In this document: in pieces, positions 24,879-38,029 of the stretch
Position numbering within the stretch: the stretch's first letter is position 1
Layout of the letters: every line of letters begins with the position of its first letter
Source: Aquilaria yunnanensis
Lineage: Eukaryota > Streptophyta > Magnoliopsida > Malvales > Thymelaeaceae
Direction of reading: 5' to 3'
NCBI GenBank assembly: GCA_039654915.1
Contig: CM077600.1
Coordinates: 30,935,992-30,999,991 of the forward strand
DNA: 64,000 nt
Notes under the pieces: model-generated
The model's database searches: none
Told to the model about the DNA's origin: nothing
Seen by the model: the letters and a program-made list of their open reading frames with translations, nothing else
Translations under genes and position numbers: made by a program

Positions 24879-25859
24879 GGCCAAAATGCGCATATGGTCC
24901 TCCAACTTGACAAACTCCAGCGAGTTAGTCCTTTTTGTTTAACTCAGTGCGAGTTAGTCCTCTAACTTTGCAGATTTAGTGTTTTAGTCTATAAAGTTTG
25001 CTAAACTTAACGGTTTAGTCCATCTGCTAACGAAAAGCAGCCAGCTAGAAAAACGCCTTCTGTTAGGCGAGCAGATGAATTAAAAATTAAAACAAACAAA
25101 CCTGAGCGTGTTTGGGTGGCGATCTTCACGACTGCAAGATGAAGGCAGGCAGCGGAGCAAGTTTTTCGTCAGGATTCGACAACTGAATTCGGTGGGATTC
25201 GGTGAGCAAGATCAGTCAATTCATCGATGCGTCGATTCATTGAGGATCGATTAGAAGGCTCCATCGATTTGGCGGTGTCGATTCATGAAGGCAAGCGGCC
25301 GATCGACTCTTACGGCAAGATTCGTCAATTGGATTTGGTAGGTTTCGGCGAGCGGGATCAGTTGATTCGTCGATGCGTTGATTCATTTATTATGTGATTT
25401 GTTGATTCAGCGATTCATTGGAGAAGGGCCGTCAATTCGGCGATGACTGATGCGAAGAAGCCACTATGACGATGATCGATTCAACGGTGAGGATGATGTG
25501 AAGAAACCGCTGCCCTGTCAATAGGGAAGCTGAAGGAGATGGAGGAGAAGAATGGGCCCCTGGGAAGAATCCGACCATGAAGAAGCCTCGGTTGTTGAGA
25601 CGATGAGCTTCACCGGAACAAACGAATAGCAAGAGAAAGGAGATGGATTAACACGGAAAAAAGCACTGACATGGCAATACCAGCTCAGCACAGTTCCATG
25701 CCACATCAGCAACATATCTAACTTCAGTTACCTTTCTATCCAATTTGGACGAACTCGCTAAATTTTGTAAAGTTTAGGGACTAACTCACACTTAGTCAAA
25801 CATAAATGGGTAACTCGTTAGAGTTGGCCAAGTTAAGGGGCCAAATGTGCATTTTGACC
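24879..25859. mobile_element. Mutator-like non-autonomous element, 981 bp, exact 9-bp TSD
   Basis: The ends are GGCCAAAATGCGCATATGGT and, on the other strand, GGTCAAAATGCACATTTGGC, with inverted similarity continuing about 100 bp. The flanks carry the identical 9-mer TTTCTAATA at 24870-24878 and 25860-25868, the length diagnostic of the Mutator superfamily. The interior is GC-rich with GATTCG-type repeats and no transposase. It sits 365 bp upstream of the HASTY ATG. Confidence 0.88.
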
Positions 25860-25972
25860 TTTCTAATAAGGAAAAACTTTACAGCTCTTTAAGTGATAGA
25901 TTGTGATTACTCAATGGCTTATGCAAAAGTTGATGTTGGACAAAATGTGCATTTTTCTCATCTTGTATGAAC

Positions 25973-26140
25973 AAAACTTTTAGAATACTTCTTTATTTGA
26001 TACTTTGTCTGTTTCATATTTTTTGCACAATTTTTTTGTTTGGATTGTCCCAAATTAAAACTTTGTGAATATTTCTTTATCTGATACTTCGTTTGTTTCA
26101 TATTCTTTGCACAATTTTTTTGTTTGAATTGTCCCAAATT
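25973..26140. repeat. 84-bp tandem duplication, MITE-end-like
   Basis: Two adjacent copies (25973-26056 and 26057-26140) differ by a few bases. The phrase TACTTCGTTTGTTTCATATT, then TTTGCACAATTT, then TTGTCCCAAATT parallels the left end of the Stowaway-like element at 58561, so a broken MITE end seems to have been duplicated. Confidence 0.65.
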
Positions 26141-26189
26141 CTTTACATCATTTCTTATTTTGGTAAATTTTAAAGCGTAAATGACCAAG

Positions 26190-29100
26190 ATATCCTCTAC
26201 TTAAATTAACTTTCAATCTAGTAATTAACGCCTCTCCCCTCATATCTCATCTCAATCGCAACTCTTGTACTCCCGTCTTCTTCCTCTTGTCCATCTTTCT
26301 TCTTCCAATTCTAGTTTAGTTTCGGTCATCCGCTCCGCCTCCACTTGATTCATTAGTGTCTTTTGCCCCAACCCCGAGATGCAGCAACAACGTCGGAAAC
26401 TTCGGTTGGATGAGATGCCAAAAGCTAGAAATTGTCAGATCTTTCCCTCTCGTCTCTCTTCCTCCTCCTCCTCCTTCATATTCTTGCTCGAAATGCAACG
26501 ATGGCGCCAGAAACTTGTTTCTCCTAGTCAATTATTTCTTGGTTTCTCTATTTTCCCTCCCTCCATCCCTCTCTCTCCATTCTTCAAATTCACAAACCTA
26601 ACTTTTGAACTTATTATTTGGTGTTTCCCTGTTGCTTCTAGAAGCGTCTTTGACCTTTCCCGATCAAATATTTCTACGAGATTGATCTTTGAGTTGGATC
26701 TAATGGTTGTGGCCTCTTAAATTAAATTTTTTTTCTTCAAATCCAAAAGCCCAATTTTTGGAGTTATAACTTTTTTCATTTTATGGGTCATGTTTTATTC
26801 TTTTGTACTTCTCTTTTGGCCGTTATGCTTCTAGATTGTTTGGATCATTCTTTAAGATTACTAGTTTTGACCTGAATTAGTGTTCTAGTTTATAGACCCT
26901 AACTTCACTGGTTTACTGTACATAACTCAAGCTTTTTCCTCTCACCCAAAACATTTCTACCTTTGCTGGTCTTGGTATTTCTCAAGTGCACAAAGTCCAG
27001 AAAAACTTATTATATCTTGGAGGATTTTCCTGCATTTCATAAATATAAATATATGGGTTTAACTATTTCAACATAAGACTTTGTTCACATGGTATTAAAG
27101 CATATTCTAAAATTCATTAATTCAAAAAATTTGCTTTTACACAAATAGAAAAATTTAGAATTTTTTTTAATTAGGTCATCACATAATCCATTTAAATGTA
27201 TGTGAACATAACATTAAAATTTTAAAATTAAAGCGCATACACTTTACTAATTGTTTTAGTTAACTGAACAAAATAGTTACTCATCAGTTCAATCATTTCT
27301 ATATTTAGTACAAACTCTTCAAATCAATCAATATTGCTCCACCTAACAAGCAATCCTAGAATGATACAAAAATACGTTCAGAGATGATGACTAAACTAGT
27401 TTAAGGCAGTATAGGATGTTTCGGAGTGACAACTTTGGGTTAAGGAACCAATATGGCAATTTAACCACAAAAGTATCTTCCTCACCTTAATACATTCTTT
27501 TTCTATCTTCTCCTTATTTGGCTTGTATTACTTTATTAGTGTGCAAGAATATTATGAAGATACTTAATTAGACCCTTGATCAAATCAAATTTTTCGAGTT
27601 GAGTTGGATATTTGAGCAAATCAAACTTCCCTTTCTATCCTTTTCCATCTGAAAGACTTTTACTGTACATACTTCATTGTGGATTAGCAACAAATTTTGT
27701 TTCTAAGTCTCACTCAAACAGAATTATGAATCCTAGTCGGCTACGTTTTCTCTCGATACCTCAAAGAATAAGCCATCTTTCGGGGAAAAGAAATGGTAAC
27801 TTTGTCTAATATATGCTTTACCCTATATACACATACATACATACATACATACATATACACAAATTACCCTTCATAGTATAAATCAAATATAAACGTGTCA
27901 AATTTTGATTTTCACTAAAATTGAAAATTGCACGTACACACACACCAGTGGCAAGCCGTCATTGGGGCAAGGGGTGCTATTGCCGCCAAAAATTTTGAAA
28001 AATTTTAGATAATGCTTACTTAATTGGTTAATTTAAGAGAAATTAAGGGGTTGAATATGCATTCTTGTCCCCTAAAAATGATGGAATAATATAAAGATGA
28101 GGGATAGTAAGGTAGGCTCTAAAGAAAGTAAGGACCAAACAAGTAATTATTCCCCCTAGCGATATTCTAACATGGCCTAAATGCACCATTAGTCCTTTAT
28201 CATTTTCAACTCGTACAATTTGCTCCCTCATCTTTGAATTAGTACGACTTAGTCTCAATCTCCAGCTTTGCCTTACCGCGACGCCATCCTTCTCCTCCAG
28301 GCTCCCCCCCCCCAAAACAAAAGATTCTGGTTCTGCCACTGACACACACACACACACTCACACTCTACCCTTCTTAGTATAAATCAATTTGATGATAAAC
28401 ATGTATGATTTCAATGTATAAAGAAAGTAAGAAATATGTATAAATCATGTGAGACATATGCACAAATTAGATGAAAAGTATCTATAGATACTAAAGCTTA
28501 TATATAATAATAATATGTACAGAGAATATAAAGGATATGTATAAACTTTGTACAATTAACTTTTATTTTGTTATATTAAGGCTCAGTTTGTTCTAGTTTA
28601 ATACAAAGCCATTAAGACATTTTTTTTGTCATGTCCATTACCCACTTGCAAATTATTTGTTTATTGTTCTTAAAGTTAAAAGTAATTATGATCAACCCAC
28701 TTCAAACTCTACCCCAACTCTGCTGATTCCTCTGACCGCTTCGCCTTCCCTTCGACCTGCCTATTCCCACTGCCCACACTCCACCACTGTCTAACCACAT
28801 TAGACCCCGTTCTACTCCCGCTAGCCCCTCTATAAGCACGATTCGCCCTCCCGCTAGCCTCTCTCAACCTTCGCGACTCCACCGACTCCATCAATCTTCA
28901 TGATCGTTGACTTTCATGATTGTCGACCACCCCACATTTAAGATCGACCGTTGCCGCCATTGATCTTCACAACTCCATTGAGATTCGAGACTCCATCGAC
29001 TATATGACCATCGACTTTCCGCACCCTTGACCACCCCCACATTTGATATTGATAGTCAGTAAGCCAAGCTTTTGAGATTGACCTACTAGTTGGTACAAGT

Positions 29101-30677
29101 CAGGTTATTGTCTCCATAACAAGCTAGGCATGGTTGAGCGCAAGGAAATTTGTGAAAACAGAAGGTGGCGGTGAAAAGGAGTGGCGTAGGGGTCACTGAA
29201 TTTAATCTGGGACAATAAGATAACTTTGTATTTTTACAAAATGGGTCGCGGGCGTAACACAACCTGAAATGTAAAAACACGTTAACCCAGTTGCGTTAAA
29301 ACTAAATGAGCTGGCAATAAACAAATAACAAATATGTAGAAATTGAACGACAAATATGTATAAATTAAATAAAATATATTTATCAACTACAGCTTTGGAG
29401 AACTGCAAGTCTGCGTTCGCCTTCCACCACCAAAAACCCTCACTTTACCTTCCCGTCTTTGCCTCCACTATCCAACCTTGCTACCACCCCTTCAGGCAAT
29501 CACAACGGCCCTCAACCATCGCGTTTGCCTCCAAACGCTGCCTCAATCCTCCCCAAAGCACATATACTGCCGTTCGTTGTCAATCAAGGTGGATAGAGGA
29601 GACCACTCACGACTTTCATTTCCAGCGTGTCCACCTTTAGCCGTCGCCGGAGCCCAGCTGCACCACCTACGAGCCATCCACATGGTCCGCTACTAAGTCC
29701 AAGGCTGCTAATCGCATTAATTTCCCCTCCAGCATGCAAATCGAAGGGAAGCAAGATCGACGCCGTGGCTGGAGGGGCAATCTAGTGGTGAGAGAAAAAA
29801 GGACAAGCATAAGATATCCAATTTTTAATGAGGGTAGAAATGTAATTTTAGAGGTATGACGCACAAAAAGATAAGAGTGATCTTAAAAAAGAATCGAGTT
29901 GAGTGACAAAATTGAAAGATCACACTTTTTTTTTGGCCATAGTTAAATTCTTTTATTTGTTTTCCATTTTTGTTACCGCGGAATTTCCACATGACAAAAG
30001 TCTCTAGTCAATTTGTCGAGATATTGTTTGGGGGATTTCTGTTAACATAATTGTGCGAGAGAGGATATTGTGAGACGTACTTAAAAATATTGCCCCTACT
30101 TCACAACTATGAAAATTCCATTGATGAAACATAACAATTAGTACATTTGTGTTCTGAAAACTCATACGAGGATGCGAATTCGTCCAAACGTTCAAGATAT
30201 TGAGAAAAAAGAAACCTCGACTCTTCAGGGAAAAAAAAAACAAAAGACAATCTGTACATAGATATTAACAAAATAATGGCACTAAATCAACAGAAAAAAA
30301 AACAGACCAAAAAACACAGACAAGACTAATATGAACCACAACCAGAGTAAAATCAGAAATATTTCTATGCTCAGCACTACTCAAAGAGTACAAGAATTCG
30401 CAACATGAGAGATTTTATGGACTAGAAGGGTTAAAAAAAAAATATACATGTAGATGGAAACATATACTATCAAGATAGTGGCAAACTGACAATTTTCACT
30501 TTGAGCAAAAAGAATAAGACAAAGGGAGAAACCCAAAGAAAATCTGATAAAAATCTCTTGGTTACACTTCTAACCAGACATACATTCTCCTGAGACAACA
30601 CTGGCAAAATATTACCTCTATCATCCAGTAGAGAGACTGCCAAAATCTTCATCTGCATGCAACTCTGCCTTCCCCAC
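26190..30677. other. repeat-derived spacer, no gene recognised
   Basis: No exon chain or conserved domain was found. It holds pyrimidine-rich DNA at 26210-26720, an (ACAT)n run at about 27828-27856, and GC-rich blocks at 28690-29040 and 29395-29790 with short ORFs on both strands. A possible diverged TIR pair lies near 28173 (ATGGCCTAAATGC) and 29941 (TTTTTTTTGGCCAT), but no target duplication supports it. The part nearest 30677 should include the 3'UTR of the kinase gene. Confidence 0.45.
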
Positions 30678-33600
30678 TTACAGCGCGTTTCTCTTTCCTT
30701 TAACTTTTTGGTTTCCTTGGTGCTGTTTTGATTGTTCCCGAGACTCACTTGTGCCGTGCTTCTTTCGCCTTGTTATACCATTGCCGGTTGAGTCGACCAA
30801 TGGGCCTGACCATGTCTGAATTGGCTCTTTGGAATAGGTGAAATTAGAGCTGAAGGGTATGTCGGCAGGAACAAATGCAGGATCAATGTGCTGTGATGCT
30901 CCTAAAGGAAAGCCAAGCGCTCCATCCTGGTGCGGCGGGGGGAACTTCTCACTCTTGCTCTTGGCATTTGCATGACTTATTAGACGCCTTCTCTGCTTCA
31001 TCAAAACAAGTGTCCATACAACAACCGTTATAAGAGGTTGGTATCTTATTCAAGTGTGAAGCACAGAACTAATGCCAAAAATTCTGGGCAGATAAAAAAA
31101 CTGGTGTCAGGCAGACAAGTTGCTTTTCAACTCTATCAATCTGCTATTATCAGGCTTAAGATTTCCTATACGGGATGCATTTAACTTACTAAGAACAAGT
31201 ATACTTAAAGCTCGCAAGTAATGAATTCCTTATGAGCACTTAAACTTACTAAGAACAAGTATACTTAAAGAGAGGAAGTATGATAAATAAAGGAGATCAT
31301 GTCAAATTAAATTGTAGATTAAACCACTTTTATGAAACATACATCAATATTAGATTGAAGCTCAGCATTGGCTTCTGGAGCAGGAATTCCTCTTGGACGA
31401 TCACGTGTTCGTGTCTTCCTCGCACCATCACCTTGGGCCTTATTAGCAGCTCTGAGTCTGCACATTCAACAGCAAAAGGGAAAACAAGACACATAACACA
31501 TTGTAGATGATAACTAATAAATGTTTTAAATGTTTATCTCTTAACATGCATGCCTAATAAACAGATCTAGAGGCGCTAATGAGCAGGAAAAAGCTTTTCT
31601 TCTTCTCCTATCTTCCCCCCTAGCAGCCAGGAAAAAATATTGAAACATGCAATAGCTAACTCCATCTGTCACATGCTTGAATTCAGACACTGGTTTCTCT
31701 TCCTTTTTCGGATCATCTGCTTTTCTAATCTTCATCTATTCCTAATATCATCTAAGCTTCTCTCTCATTTTTTCACCTTCTCATTCTTGTTTAAGATCAT
31801 TCACATGCAACATAAAGGTTTTCAAACCATACAACCCTAGTCTCTGCACAGGCAAAACTTGATGCTTGTTGTAAATGAAAAACTCAAGATATATAGTAGC
31901 CTATGTATACTTATTTGTGTATGTTACATGTTTCCAGACCTTGAGTGTATTTCTTCACAAGTCTGAGTAGAAGCCAGGGAAAATGCTGAAAACAGCACAA
32001 ACGCACGTGGATAAAACCAATCAAAGCAGAAGATTGCTGCTCTACATTTGTTTTCCTTTAAGTCAAAGAAGCACTAAATGAATTGTGTGTTTCTGAGCAT
32101 TTGTTTGTGTGGGTGTATAGTGTGTACAGAATATATACTTGCACTTCATAACCATACAATAAAGACCCACTAGCACCAACAAGTTCGCTAGCTTTCATGT
32201 TAAATAAGTAGCATTCAGAAAGAACTCAAGGTAATTGGACAGAGAATAAAAGATATTAACCTTCGAGCTTCATCATCTCGTCGTTTAGCGTCCATCTCTT
32301 TACTTGGAGGATATTTTGGAAGGCTGGACGGTTCACAAGCATAAGGCTCAGTTGCGAAGAACTGCACGAAAAGAGCAAGATGATTACAAGTTAGGGTTGT
32401 GACCAAGTTATGTACAGTATGTGTGGCAAGAAAATAAAGTTGAGACCATCAACCAGGACAGAAAGTTCCATTCTATTGGTAGAGGCCTAAAGCAAATGCA
32501 TGCTAGGAAAGTTGATGATGAATACAAGCATAGTGATTAACGCAATTACATTATTAGAATGAAGTATGACTTTAGATCGAGATTCTTTGTTAATATCCAT
32601 TATTAAGTTCTTAGGAGCCCTCTAGCCTAATTTAGTTTACCTTCTATCAATTTTAAAGAATAAGGCTAGCACGGCAATTTCCCTCAGCAGGTAAATTCCT
32701 GCATTTACTTAAGAATTATTTTGAGTCTATTTAAGTTTCGTTCTTGTTTAGGAGTTATTAAATTGCTTGTACTAGTTCTCCAAGTCCCATCATGATGTTG
32801 AGTCCTATTAGAAATAGGTTTTCATATCCTAGAAGGATTAGTGCTTCTAAGAGCTCTACCTAAGCATGTAATTCCTTCAATAACACAAACATTTGATTAT
32901 TTCAGAAACTCCTAGCCCTAAACCAGAACTCCCTCCACTGTCATGCATCAGAAGAGCTGAAACATATAGAAACCTTTCAAAAGATGTGCTTGAGAACAGA
33001 TCAAATATCACCAGTAGACAATTGATGCAGTAACAAATATCTAAAAGTCATAACCCAAAACTCCCAGCAGATGGCCAGTGACCCAAGGGAAAGTAAAGCT
33101 ATTCAGCTATTTCTCTAATGTTCTTCAAGGAACATTGGACTTAGTTCAAAAGGATTTACATTGCTGTAATTAACTGCAAGACACAATAGATGCCAAATGA
33201 AACAAAAGCGGGAAAAAAAAGTAATTGAGCTCACTTCACTTTTTAATGCAGAAGTAGCAGTTTCACGATCTGCTGGGTCAATAGCAAGAAGAGTATCAAT
33301 GAGGGGCAGTGATGATGATGGAAAATCCTTGAAGGTCTCTCTTATACGTCTTTTATAAGGTTCCCGAGGCTTGAATAAGGTTGCATTTGGTAACTTTGAT
33401 CTTTTCCAATATTCATCTGATGGTGATCCACATAATTTGTAGATTTTATGTAACTGTTCTACCTGTGTAACAGAAGCACCATCATTGGTGAAAATAGTAG
33501 ATAATGCAACCTAGAAAGTAACAAACAGCTAATTAACTATGATGGCTTTCATTATAGTTTTTTTTAATTCTACCTGTCAGCCTCCATAAGAATGTAATAG

Positions 33601-35267
33601 AAAACAGGAAAATGATAGATAATATAAATTAGTTCAAGTGAGAAAATAAAACAACAAAGCTGACATGTAAAAGCTATCACATGACATGGATAAAGAATTT
33701 GCATTGACACCCAAAAAATAAATTTAAGCAATCACCATTTATAACAAAACTTAATGCAAATTTGCACCATACATCTAACTACAATTAAAACTAGCTTAAT
33801 TAAAGATGACAAAAATCTACTGCATCCTACTTGCCTACAGGATGAATGGTGATTTGACAAAAACACTAAATAATGGGCAAGTTACCTCTGTACGACCAGG
33901 CATGATGGGTTTCCCAAGCAAGAGCTCAGCCAAAATGCATCCTGCACTCCAAAGGTCCACTCCTACTCCATAGTCTGTAGCCCCCAGGAGAAGTTCAGGA
34001 GGCCGATACCACAAAGTGACCACCCGACTGGTCATGGGATGCTTTTTGTTTGGGTCAAAGAATGTGGCAAGGCCAAAGTCAGCAATCTTTAGTACTCCAC
34101 CATCATCAATAAGAAGATTTGATCCCTTAATGTCACGGTGAAGAACCCCGCGATTGTGACAATGTTCAAGACCAGAAAGTAATTGATGCACATAACATTT
34201 AACCTACAAAAATGATGCATGCTAAGCAGACTTCAAGAGATACTGCCTTCTCAGGGAGCCTAGAATTGGAAATAACTCAAATAGAACATGAAAATGAGGC
34301 CCACCTGTGGCTCTGTAAACTTTACCGCTGGACTTGCAGCAAGTCCTGCCAAATCATGTTCCATGTACTGGAACACAAGATACAAACTACATGACATCCT
34401 AGAGGTGACCAAACCTTCCAATTTCACAACATTGGGATGATCCAGTCTTCTAATTATAAGAATCTCTCTCGCCATAAATTTCACACTCTCAGGTTCCAGG
34501 TTGTCAAACCGAACCTTCTTAAGAGCAACAATTTTACCGGTCAACATATCTTTTGCTTTGTAGACATTGCTATATGTTCCCGATCCAATCTACAATCATC
34601 AAGGAAAAAGAGAACAACAGAATCAAAATTCAAAACAACTTCAGACATATAAACAACTAAACTAGAAGATCAAACATTTTCATGCTTATGTTCTGTCATT
34701 TCTCATCTTTGTCTCTTCCCCCTTCAAATGAAATACAATTGTGCCCTTAATTCCAACCATCGTCCTAACTAAAAGGCAGTACGGGAAGAAACAAATGAAC
34801 ATATTAAATTGACAGAAGCAATAAGGTTCCTATCATCCCACCAATCACGAGCAGTTAATCCAAAAGCAACAAAACCGGCATTTACCAATAAATACATGAT
34901 TACCCACCTTATCAATCTTCTCAAAGGTGTCGGCCCTCCGTGGAATCCATCCATTGAGAGCCTCCCCGCACACTTCTGACAGCCACGCCGGCCACCCGGC
35001 CGCCACCTGCTCCCCTCGCAAATGCTTAGGGGGATTACTCAACCTCGGGTTCGGCTTCGATCTTCTTCTCTCCGCCTTCTGTTTCCTCTCCCCATCAGCT
35101 TTCTCCTCCTTCTGGACATCCTCATTTCGAGCCTCTACCTCACTACTCTCTGTTTTCGCAACCGAAACATTCTCTACTTTCCTATTGGATTCAGTAGCGC
35201 TGATCTTACTCTCCCTAGATTCTGAGACTACTCCTGACGGAACCTCCTTCCCAAAAACACATCCCAT
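30678..35267 (-). CDS. CDC2-related Ser/Thr protein kinase, N-myristoylation type
   Basis: Seven exons (35267-34908, 34589-34305, 34203-33886, 33462-33235, 32361-32261, 31457-31343, 30992-30678) join to an open 573-residue frame. The N terminus MGCVFGKE fits N-myristoylation at Gly2 and palmitoylation at Cys3. A charged, disordered segment runs to about residue 110. The kinase domain starts near 117, with glycine loop IGSGTYSNVY (121-130), VALKK lysine 144, a C-helix PESVKFMAREI in the PSTAIRE position, HRD Asp239, DFG 257-259 and a VVTLWYRPPE activation segment with Thr278. A conserved tail PAPEANAEL follows. This is the plant CDC2-like/CRK group typified by Arabidopsis At1g54610. The function of this member is unknown; it should act at membranes if lipidated. 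A GA/TC tract and a Mutator-like element lie upstream. Confidence 0.95.
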
Positions 35268-35786
35268 TTTCTGAATCTAACCTTCATTTATCAATATACT
35301 CTTATCTTGGCATCTCAAAAACATCAACCACAAGGAAAGTCGCCAGAAATCAAGCGACCAGCAAGCACGATCAATCTGATAAATCTGGAAATATTGAAAG
35401 ACAAACAAAACTAGCGCACAATCCCAAGACTAAAAAGCTTAAAACTTGCGAGCATCAAAATCCAGGTCAAAAAACTTATTACTGCATTAGATTTGTAACT
35501 TTGGAGGTATCAAAGACGTAAAAGAGAGTGATCTGCAGATGGGTGCGGCGGGGGAGGGAAGGAGGAAAGAGCTCCGAAGAAGAAAGCCGGAAGTAAAAAA
35601 TGATCTAAAGAAGAGAAAGAAAGAGCAGTTGAAGAGAGAGGAAGCGAAGCAGCAGATATAAGTTGTGAATCTGATGTAAGAGAGATGATACCTACTCTTG
35701 ACAGGGAGACGGGGGTAGTGAGATATGTTGAACAGTTTGTATTGGTAAATAGCTGTTGGTCGCTTCTCCTTTGGTGCCTTTGGACT

Positions 35787-35827
<41 letters not shown>

Positions 35828-35848
35828 AACTCTATTTTGTTTATTTTT
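35268..35848 (-). promoter_or_regulatory. 5' flank of the kinase gene with a (GA)n tract
   Basis: On the gene strand this 580-bp interval contains a long GA-rich tract (35786-35838) and purine-rich leader-like sequence. GA/CT tracts near start sites are common plant promoter or leader elements. The interval ends at a Mutator-like insertion. Confidence 0.4.
35786..35838. repeat. (TC)n microsatellite
   Basis: Nearly pure TC/CT repeat of about 53 bp broken by one TTTC interruption and a terminal TAAC. Confidence 0.9.
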
Positions 35849-37311
35849 TTGAAACTTACCTAGACCCCCCCTGAGGTTTAGTGAAACCTACACTTGTGTC
35901 CCCATTATGTAAAATAAATACAACTACCCCCTTTAAAAGTTAACACCGTTATTCACCGTTAATACAAAAAAGAAAAAAATTCTTGACTTGGCCCTCCTAG
36001 CTTTCAATAACAGAAACTTTACCCCCAACTTAATAAAACCAAAACACATAAACCAAAAATGAAATCTAAAAGATCAGAAGAACCATAACTTAAACTGAAA
36101 TCTAGCAAATCTTGAACCCTAGGTTTTGTTCCTGGAACGAAATCAATACCCAGAACGAATCAATACCTAGAAATCACCCAAAACCTAACTTTTATGCTCT
36201 CGAATCCGAACCCCCACCATCGCTACCATACATCTGACAAGAAAATGAGAAAATCCAGAACAAAAACCGAGATATAAAGGATTAATAAAATCAGCCCAGA
36301 AGCACATGTTGGTTCAAGGACAGAAGAAACTGGCTTTTGTTTCTCAGATCACCCCCATGAACTCGAAGCCCATGAGATCAATCTTAAACTGAACAAGCTT
36401 GCCTTTGCCCGCACAAGCTTCAACTCAGCCCCGCCCATGAGATCAATCTACCTACAGGAATAACAAACGACGAGAGAAGAAGAAGAATCGAGTGGAGAAG
36501 AATCAAAAGCCAAAAAAACGAAAGCAAATCGAGCAGAGAAGAATTGAATGGAGAAGAATCACACACCAAAAAATGAAAGCAAATCAAGCCGAGAGATTCG
36601 GATCAAAGCTCGTGACGGTCAGCGGCGTTCGAGACGGGGCTGCTGACGTCGGGCAGAAAAAGAAGCCCAATCGCTGACGTTCTGGCGGCGCGAAGATCGG
36701 CCGACGAGGGAGAGAAGAGATCCGGTCGACGGCGATCAACGATGAGCGCCAAGGGAGGCCAGCGCACTGTAGCCCAATCAAGGGCGGCGTTTGCGATCGG
36801 ACCCAGCAGCAGTGTGTTTTCCGGCGAGGTGATTCACCCGATACGCCACGGACTCGAAGAAGAGGGAAACGAGCACGATTTGGTAGGGTGAATCTTCTGC
36901 CGGAAATGGAGGCTTTGGAGGAGAGGGGACGTCGGCTCTTACAGGCGGCGGGTCAGTCGGGCTGGTTGGTCTTGATAGGAGGGATGGCGAAGGTGCAAGG
37001 AGGAGAGGGGAGGTTGATCGAGTGTGGCGTTTCTGGGATTGGGAGTTCTACAAAGAAGGGATTAAGTTGACAGATGGAGATAAAACGAGTTTGGAAGATG
37101 GGGACGGATGGAAAGAGACAAGGTGCAAAGTTTGGGGGCCAAAGTTATTAAGCGAAGAAGGATAGGAGTTTAAAAACAATTTTTTTCTTTTGTTTCTCTT
37201 AACGGTCATTAACGGGGTTAGTTTTGGAGTAGGTAAGTGTAGGTATTTGAAAAAGGGAGGACACAAGTGTAGTTTTCACTAAACATCAGTGGGGGTCTGG
37301 GTAATTTTTCC
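35849..37311. mobile_element. Mutator-like non-autonomous element, 1463 bp, 9-bp TSD
   Basis: The terminal inverted repeats read TTGAAACTTACCTAGACCCC at the left and GGAAAAATTACCCAGACCCC at the right on the other strand, and similarity continues through GAGGTTTAGTGAAA and ACACTTGTGTCC. The 9-mer TTTATTTTT flanks both ends (35840-35848 and 37312-37320); it is low in complexity, so slightly weaker evidence. The interior 36480-37070 is GC-rich with short ORFs and no transposase, the look of captured genomic DNA. Confidence 0.8.
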
Positions 37312-37320
37312 TTTATTTTT

Positions 37321-38029
37321 CTGGTGGCTCATTTAGATTAGGGTCATCTTTGGAGAGGAAAAGAAAAGTAGCCATAAAGGAAAAGAATTCCAGTAAATGA
37401 TGGCATGCCGGTGACAATTCCCCATCTATTTGTTCTCGTGACGTCGTGACTTGTGAGGTCAAAGCAGAAAGATCATTTTTTTTTTAACCTTTCTGTGCTG
37501 TAAATTCTAGTAATAACTGCTTAAGAGAGATCGGAAGAGGCAACGGCGTTACGATTTTTTACCCTTTCTGCCCCGTTCAAAAAATATGAATATTCTTTAG
37601 ATGTCACCTTACAATATGAAAGAGCCTGGGAGAGATAAAACTATAATAAATACTATAAGCAAATAGACAGTTTTCAGATCACGGAAATAAAATCATCATT
37701 GGTTTCAGTATCCAAGAAGTTGCACATGGTTTCAACCATCTAGCCAAAGATCCACCCATGCACACACCCGCTAGCTCCTTTGCGGACCATCTCACAAACC
37801 TATCATATCTGGAGAAGACTGACTAGCTCTCAAGGAACATAAAAACATTTCAGACTCTTCCTTGGAGCTCAATTCCCTAAAAGGTCCAAACAACAGCTTC
37901 AGAACCAACTTGAATCACACTAATGAACAAGGCTACGAAGAAACGTTACATTGTACATGCAGCAAGAACTGAGCCTACGCCTATGGTATCCAAAATTGTT
38001 CAGCAGAGTCAATCAAATCCCAAGTATTA
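37321..38029. other. spacer downstream of the NOP58 pseudogene
   Basis: No ORF of interest. It probably contains the old NOP58 3' untranslated region next to 38029. Confidence 0.4.

Noticed and set aside
28173..29941. Another Mutator-like element with ATGGCC ends
   Set aside because: The inverted similarity is weak and the flanks show no 9-bp duplication, so it is only mentioned in the spacer entry.
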